A stretch of 64,000 nt of DNA from Natrinema pellirubrum DSM 15624. Lineage in GTDB: Archaea > Halobacteriota > Halobacteria > Halobacteriales > Natrialbaceae. The notes under the pieces were generated by a model, which made no database searches, was not told the origin of the DNA, and saw only the letters and a list, made by a program, of their open reading frames with translations. This document shows positions 60,971-64,000 of this stretch, piece after piece (position 1 is the stretch's first letter; each line of letters opens with the position of its first letter). The stretch covers positions 2,728,001 to 2,792,000 of the forward strand of contig NC_019962.1 in assembly GCF_000230735.2 (NCBI RefSeq), given 5' to 3'. A program made the translations under genes and the position numbers.

Positions 60971-61309
60971 GTGTCGGGCGACTCGAGCGATCACGCGCCG
61001 ACGGGTGCGAGTTCCACCCGCGGAGCCACGACGGGCACCGAACCTGCAGTCGACGCGCCCGAGGGTGGCAAAGACGGCGACCCGCCAGCGCGGTGTCCGT
61101 ACTGCGGGCGGCCGTTTCGGCGGGTCCGCTACGAACGACTCCACCGGGGCCGCGCCCACCCCGCGCGACTCTCGGACCGGGAGCGGGCAGCCCTCGAGCG
61201 GGCCCGCCGTGCGGAAAGCAAGACGATGCGACGAGTCCGCCTGTACGCCGTCGGTGCCGTCGTCGTCATCTATTTCGGCCTGTTAATCGTCGCGGCGTTC
61301 GTCGTCTGA
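60971..61309 (+). CDS. Zinc-finger membrane protein, small
   Basis: A 112-aa protein. A CPYCGRPFRRVRYERLHRGRAH segment (C-x2-C...H-x4-H) gives a C2H2-like zinc finger, followed by a basic helix and a C-terminal transmembrane helix (LYAVGAVVVIYFGLLIVAAFVV). The N-terminal 40 residues are disordered. The start is GTG 60971. Divergent from ctaAB with 149 bp between, so it may belong to the respiratory-assembly region. Function unknown. Confidence 0.65.
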   Translation: MSGDSSDHAPTGASSTRGATTGTEPAVDAPEGGKDGDPPARCPYCGRPFRRVRYERLHRGRAHPARLSDRERAALERARRAESKTMRRVRLYAVGAVVVIYFGLLIVAAFVV

Positions 61310-61351
61310 TCCGGGGAGCGTCGTCTTCTCCCGGCCTCGTTGCCGGTCCGT

Positions 61352-61645
61352 TCACATCCCCATATCTTCGGCGGCCTCGGGGACCGGCAGGTCGTGTGGC
61401 GGGACGCCGAGCAGTTCCCCGACGTGATCCAGCGCCATGTCGAACCCGTAGTAGCGCTCGAGTTCGTCGCCGTCGGCCGTCGGGCGTACCTTCAGCATGG
61501 CGTACCCCTCGACGTTCTGTGCGATCGCGGCGGTCGCGCTCGGGCCGGCTCCGGAGTCGCGCTCGAACGACAGGATCCGTTCGGTCTCGGTCTCGTCGTA
61601 GGTCGCGGCGATCCCGTTGGCGTCGGCCGTCCGTTCGTCGGTCAT
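61352..61645 (-). CDS. Hypothetical protein
   Basis: A 97-aa acidic protein with a possible small alpha/beta domain (ERILSFERDSGAGPS, AMLKVRPTADGDELERYYGFDMALDHVGELL). ATG 61645 (MTDERTADANG) is chosen; the frame extends to 61669. No family is recognised. It is divergent from the DUF3267 gene and convergent with the zinc-finger gene. Confidence 0.5.
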   Translation of the reverse strand: MTDERTADANGIAATYDETETERILSFERDSGAGPSATAAIAQNVEGYAMLKVRPTADGDELERYYGFDMALDHVGELLGVPPHDLPVPEAAEDMGM

Positions 61646-61743
61646 GGGCGACAGTGGGGAACCGATCACCGGGAAACTGTCGGTTCCGGTCGAGCCCGCC
61701 GGGAGGGGCGAACATCGACACCGATTTTTCGGTCGCCTTCGAG

Positions 61744-62652
61744 ATGCGGGCCGTGAACCGATCGGATGCCGCTACGGCCCGTCGCCCGCTCGCGACGTTC
61801 CGACTCACTCGGGCGGTCGCCCTCCAGTGGCTCGTCGTCTCCGCCGCGGGGTTTTTCGGCGCGGTCTACGCGTTCGCCCGCGTCCTCGCCCGGCTCCGCG
61901 GCGTCGCCCTCGAGCCGATCGTGATCGCGCCGTCGTCGCCGCCGACGGTCCTCGTCTGGCTGGCCGTCTCCGTCGGCCTGCTGGTCGTCGTGGTCGTCCC
62001 TCACGAACTGCTGCATGGCCTCTTTCTGGCCCGATACGGCGGCTCGCCGCGCTACGGCGTCGGCGTCTCCCACTTCGTCCTCCCCTACGCCTACGCCGAG
62101 ACCGACGGCTCGAGCTACACCCGCAACCAGCTGTTGATCGCCCTGCTCGCACCGTTTGCCGTGATCACCGTCGTCGGCCTCGCCGCGATGGTCGTCTCCC
62201 CGTCGCCGCTGCTTGTCGTCCCGCTGGCGGCGAACGCGGCCGGCTCGATCGGCGACCTCTGGATGGCCGCGGTCCTCTGTCAGTACCCCGCCGACGTCCG
62301 CGTCGGCGATCCGCCCGGCGGCGTCCAGGGCTTTGGCATCTACGGGACCGACGAGGGTGCGAGCGACCGGTCGCCCGGAATGCGGATCCTCTCGCGCTTT
62401 GTGACCGGGAGCGTTGGGACCCTCGCCGCCGTCGTGACCTACGCGCTGGTGGCCGTCTTGCTCTCGCTGGCTTTCGGCTCCGGCGACGTCGTCCTCGGCG
62501 ATCCCGATCAGGGGTGGCTGCTCGTCCGGCACGACCGCCGCCCCGACGGGAGCGCCCTCCTCGAGATCGGCGATCGAGCCATGCTCGGCGCAGCGGCCCT
62601 CGGCGGGCTCGCATGGACGATCGTCGCGACGCTGCGACAGCGCCTCGAGTGA
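61744..62652 (+). CDS. DUF3267-type membrane metallopeptidase-like protein
   Basis: A 302-aa membrane protein with about five to six helices. The zincin-like motif HELLHG (His-Glu-x-x-His) lies in helix 2 (VVVVVPHELLHGLFLARYG, about 81-99), as in DUF3267 proteins related to intramembrane or membrane-bound proteases. ATG 61744 is chosen within a much longer GC-driven frame. Substrate unknown. Confidence 0.7.
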   Translation: MRAVNRSDAATARRPLATFRLTRAVALQWLVVSAAGFFGAVYAFARVLARLRGVALEPIVIAPSSPPTVLVWLAVSVGLLVVVVVPHELLHGLFLARYGGSPRYGVGVSHFVLPYAYAETDGSSYTRNQLLIALLAPFAVITVVGLAAMVVSPSPLLVVPLAANAAGSIGDLWMAAVLCQYPADVRVGDPPGGVQGFGIYGTDEGASDRSPGMRILSRFVTGSVGTLAAVVTYALVAVLLSLAFGSGDVVLGDPDQGWLLVRHDRRPDGSALLEIGDRAMLGAAALGGLAWTIVATLRQRLE

Positions 62653-62691
62653 AACCGTAACGCTCGAGCCGCCGGTAGCCCACCCCGCGGT

Positions 62692-62982
62692 ATGACCAAG
62701 TGGCTCCGGAGCGGCCGCCGGCGGGACATCTGTTTCCTGCTCGCCGCGGCCGCGGACGGCGAACTGCGCGGCCAGCAGCTGAAAACGCGCCTCGAGTCCC
62801 ACTACGACGACCGGCTCGAGCCCAAATCGTTCTACGGCTCGCTGTCGGCGCTGGTCGACGCTGGATTCGTCGAGAAGCGGACTGAAGGACTGCACGACGT
62901 TTACGCACTGACCGACGGCGGGAAACGGCGAGTCCGGGACCACTACGACTGGGTCAGTGACTGTCTCGAGGACGACGACTGA
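62692..62982 (+). CDS. PadR-like winged-helix regulator
   Basis: A 96-aa protein consisting of one winged helix: DICFLLAAAADGELRGQQLKTRLE, LEPKSFYGSLSALVDAGFVEKRTEGLHDVYALTDGGKRRV. The pattern fits haloarchaeal PadR-like regulators without the C-terminal dimerisation helix domain. It starts 39 bp after the DUF3267 gene on the same strand. Targets unknown. Confidence 0.75.
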   Translation: MTKWLRSGRRRDICFLLAAAADGELRGQQLKTRLESHYDDRLEPKSFYGSLSALVDAGFVEKRTEGLHDVYALTDGGKRRVRDHYDWVSDCLEDDD

Positions 62983-63021
62983 CGGCGACGGCGTGGCGGC
63001 TGCGGTCGGCTCGCCATGCCG

Positions 63022-63183
63022 TCACTCGAGCGAGGGGTTTCTGAGCAGATGGACGACGACGTAGATCGGGAGCGCAAACAGCAAGACGAACAGCGGAATC
63101 ATCGCGCCCTCGGCTTCCTCGCCGAACGTTCGGACGATCAGTGTGTACGCGATGATCGCGAGGAACAACTCCGTTCGGTCCAT
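63022..63183 (-). CDS. 53-aa membrane mini-protein
   Basis: A short protein with two hydrophobic segments (ELFLAIIAYTLIV and AMIPLFVLLFALPIYVVVHLL) separated by an acidic GEEAEG turn. ATG 63183 is chosen; the upstream part of the frame is AT-rich promoter sequence. No family is recognised. Confidence 0.5.
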   Translation of the reverse strand: MDRTELFLAIIAYTLIVRTFGEEAEGAMIPLFVLLFALPIYVVVHLLRNPSLE

Positions 63184-63306
63184 AGACACACTGCGCTCGG
63201 CACTTGTATAAGTATGACGAATAGATAGAATAGAAACAAAACCGGGCGACAAAGAGTGAGGGCAACCGATCCACGAGCCGTATCGACTCGCGGGGGCGCC
63301 GGGGAG

Positions 63307-64000
63307 TTACTCCTCGAGCAGTTGGTCGCCGATCGTGTTCCGCAGCACCTCGCTGGTGCCCTCGTAGATCTCGTTGAGCTTGGCGTCGCGGTAGAACCGC
63401 TGGGCGGCGAAGTCCTTGGTGTAACCGTAGCCGCCGTGGATCTGGATACCCTCGTTGGCGACCTCGCGGCTGACTTCGGAGGCGTAGAGCTTGGCCTGCG
63501 AGGCGTCCTTGATGTAGTCCTCGCCGCGGATCTTCTTGTCGGCGGCCTTGTGCATGAGCATCTTCGCGGCCTGGATCTTGGTGTCCATGTCCGCGAGCTT
63601 GTGTTTGATCGACTGGAACTCGCCGATCGGCTGGCCGAACTGCTCGCGTTCGCCGGCGTAGTCACGGGCCTCCTCGAAGGCCGCGCGGGCGATGCCGACC
63701 CCGCGGGCGGCGATCGTGATCCGACCGCCGTTGAGCGTCTTCAGCGCGTGGACGAAGCCGTCACCTTCCTCGCCGAGCCGGCGCGTTTCGGGGATCCGGA
63801 GGTCGTCGAACCGGAGTTCGGCGGTCGGACAGCCCTTGTCACCGAGTTTGTCCTCGGTGCCTTCGACGATGAAGCCGTCGTCCTCCTCGGGCCGGACGAT
63901 AAAGGACGAAATGCCCTTGTTCCCCGCATCGGGATCGGTCTTGGCAAAGAGCGTGACCGTATCCGCGACGGAGCCGTTCGAGATCCAGAGTTTACCGCCG
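63307..64000 (-). CDS. Acyl-CoA dehydrogenase, C-terminal part (truncated by window edge)
   Basis: About 231 residues of an acyl-CoA dehydrogenase that performs the first step of beta-oxidation with FAD. Visible are the middle beta domain (GGKLWISNGSVADTVTLFAK), the C-terminal helical domain with EREQFGQPIGEFQSIKHKLADM, and IQIHGGYGYTKDF with Glu in AKLNEIYEGTSEVLR, the usual catalytic-base region. The frame is open to the right edge, so the N-terminal part lies outside. Confidence 0.94.
   Translation of the reverse strand, partial: GGKLWISNGSVADTVTLFAKTDPDAGNKGISSFIVRPEEDDGFIVEGTEDKLGDKGCPTAELRFDDLRIPETRRLGEEGDGFVHALKTLNGGRITIAARGVGIARAAFEEARDYAGEREQFGQPIGEFQSIKHKLADMDTKIQAAKMLMHKAADKKIRGEDYIKDASQAKLYASEVSREVANEGIQIHGGYGYTKDFAAQRFYRDAKLNEIYEGTSEVLRNTIGDQLLEE

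Overview
The window is chromosomal DNA of a haloarchaeon, most likely a Natrialbales-type organism (Natrinema/Haloterrigena-like; the genus is inference). The DNA is GC-rich, predicted proteins are strongly acidic, exported proteins carry twin-arginine signals, several promoters sit about 27 bp upstream of the start codon as in leaderless haloarchaeal transcripts, and the gene set is archaeal: PAN ATPase, FEN1, polyprenyl diphosphate synthase, mevalonate-pathway decarboxylase, TrmB/Lrp/PadR regulators, HalOD1 proteins, a CtaA-CtaB fusion and MeaB. No rRNA or CRISPR array is visible. There are two tRNAs, Gly(TCC) and Ala(GGC).

Layout: 1-16.8 kb is core housekeeping: PAN, isoprenoid genes, Nth, FEN1, secreted propeller proteins, TrmB and other regulators, cold-shock protein, and tRNA-Gly with a duplicated 3' end. 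16.8-24.7 kb is an accessory island beginning at tRNA-Ala. It holds an integrase C-terminal remnant, two PhiH1-repressor-like regulators, a low-GC four-gene operon of unknown function whose first gene encodes a histone-fold-like protein, a complete small tyrosine recombinase, an AbrB-Doc toxin-antitoxin unit with a third tiny gene, and a stand-alone Fic protein. 24.7-28.5 kb is an Eco57I-like DNA methylase whose nuclease motif looks degraded. 28.6-51.3 kb returns to core genes: SDR, LeuS, ThiR-like regulator, Thi4 with a co-transcribed metzincin-like gene, MATE exporter, TopA, LysE, HD protein, B12-binding protein plus MeaB, and a hydrolase. At 51.7-53.3 kb a TnpB-only IS605/IS1341-type element has split a DUF502 membrane-protein gene. 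53.6-64 kb carries a DUF35/thiolase pair, M42 peptidase, SLC13 transporter, CtaAB fusion, DUF3267 peptidase-like protein, PadR-like regulator and the 3' part of an acyl-CoA dehydrogenase.

The strongest candidate for an undescribed system is the AT-rich operon at 18001-21127. Its four genes are tightly coupled by 4-14 bp overlaps: a histone-fold-like protein with a helical tail, two unrecognised soluble proteins, and a protein with two C-terminal membrane helices. It lies between integrase genes beside a tRNA, the usual setting of defence or mobile-element modules. Other points of interest are the probable ThiR operator at thi4, the tRNA-Gly 3'-end duplication, a divergent ribbon-helix-helix-like mini-gene inside the TnpB element, and a palindrome centred on the SLC13 transporter start codon.
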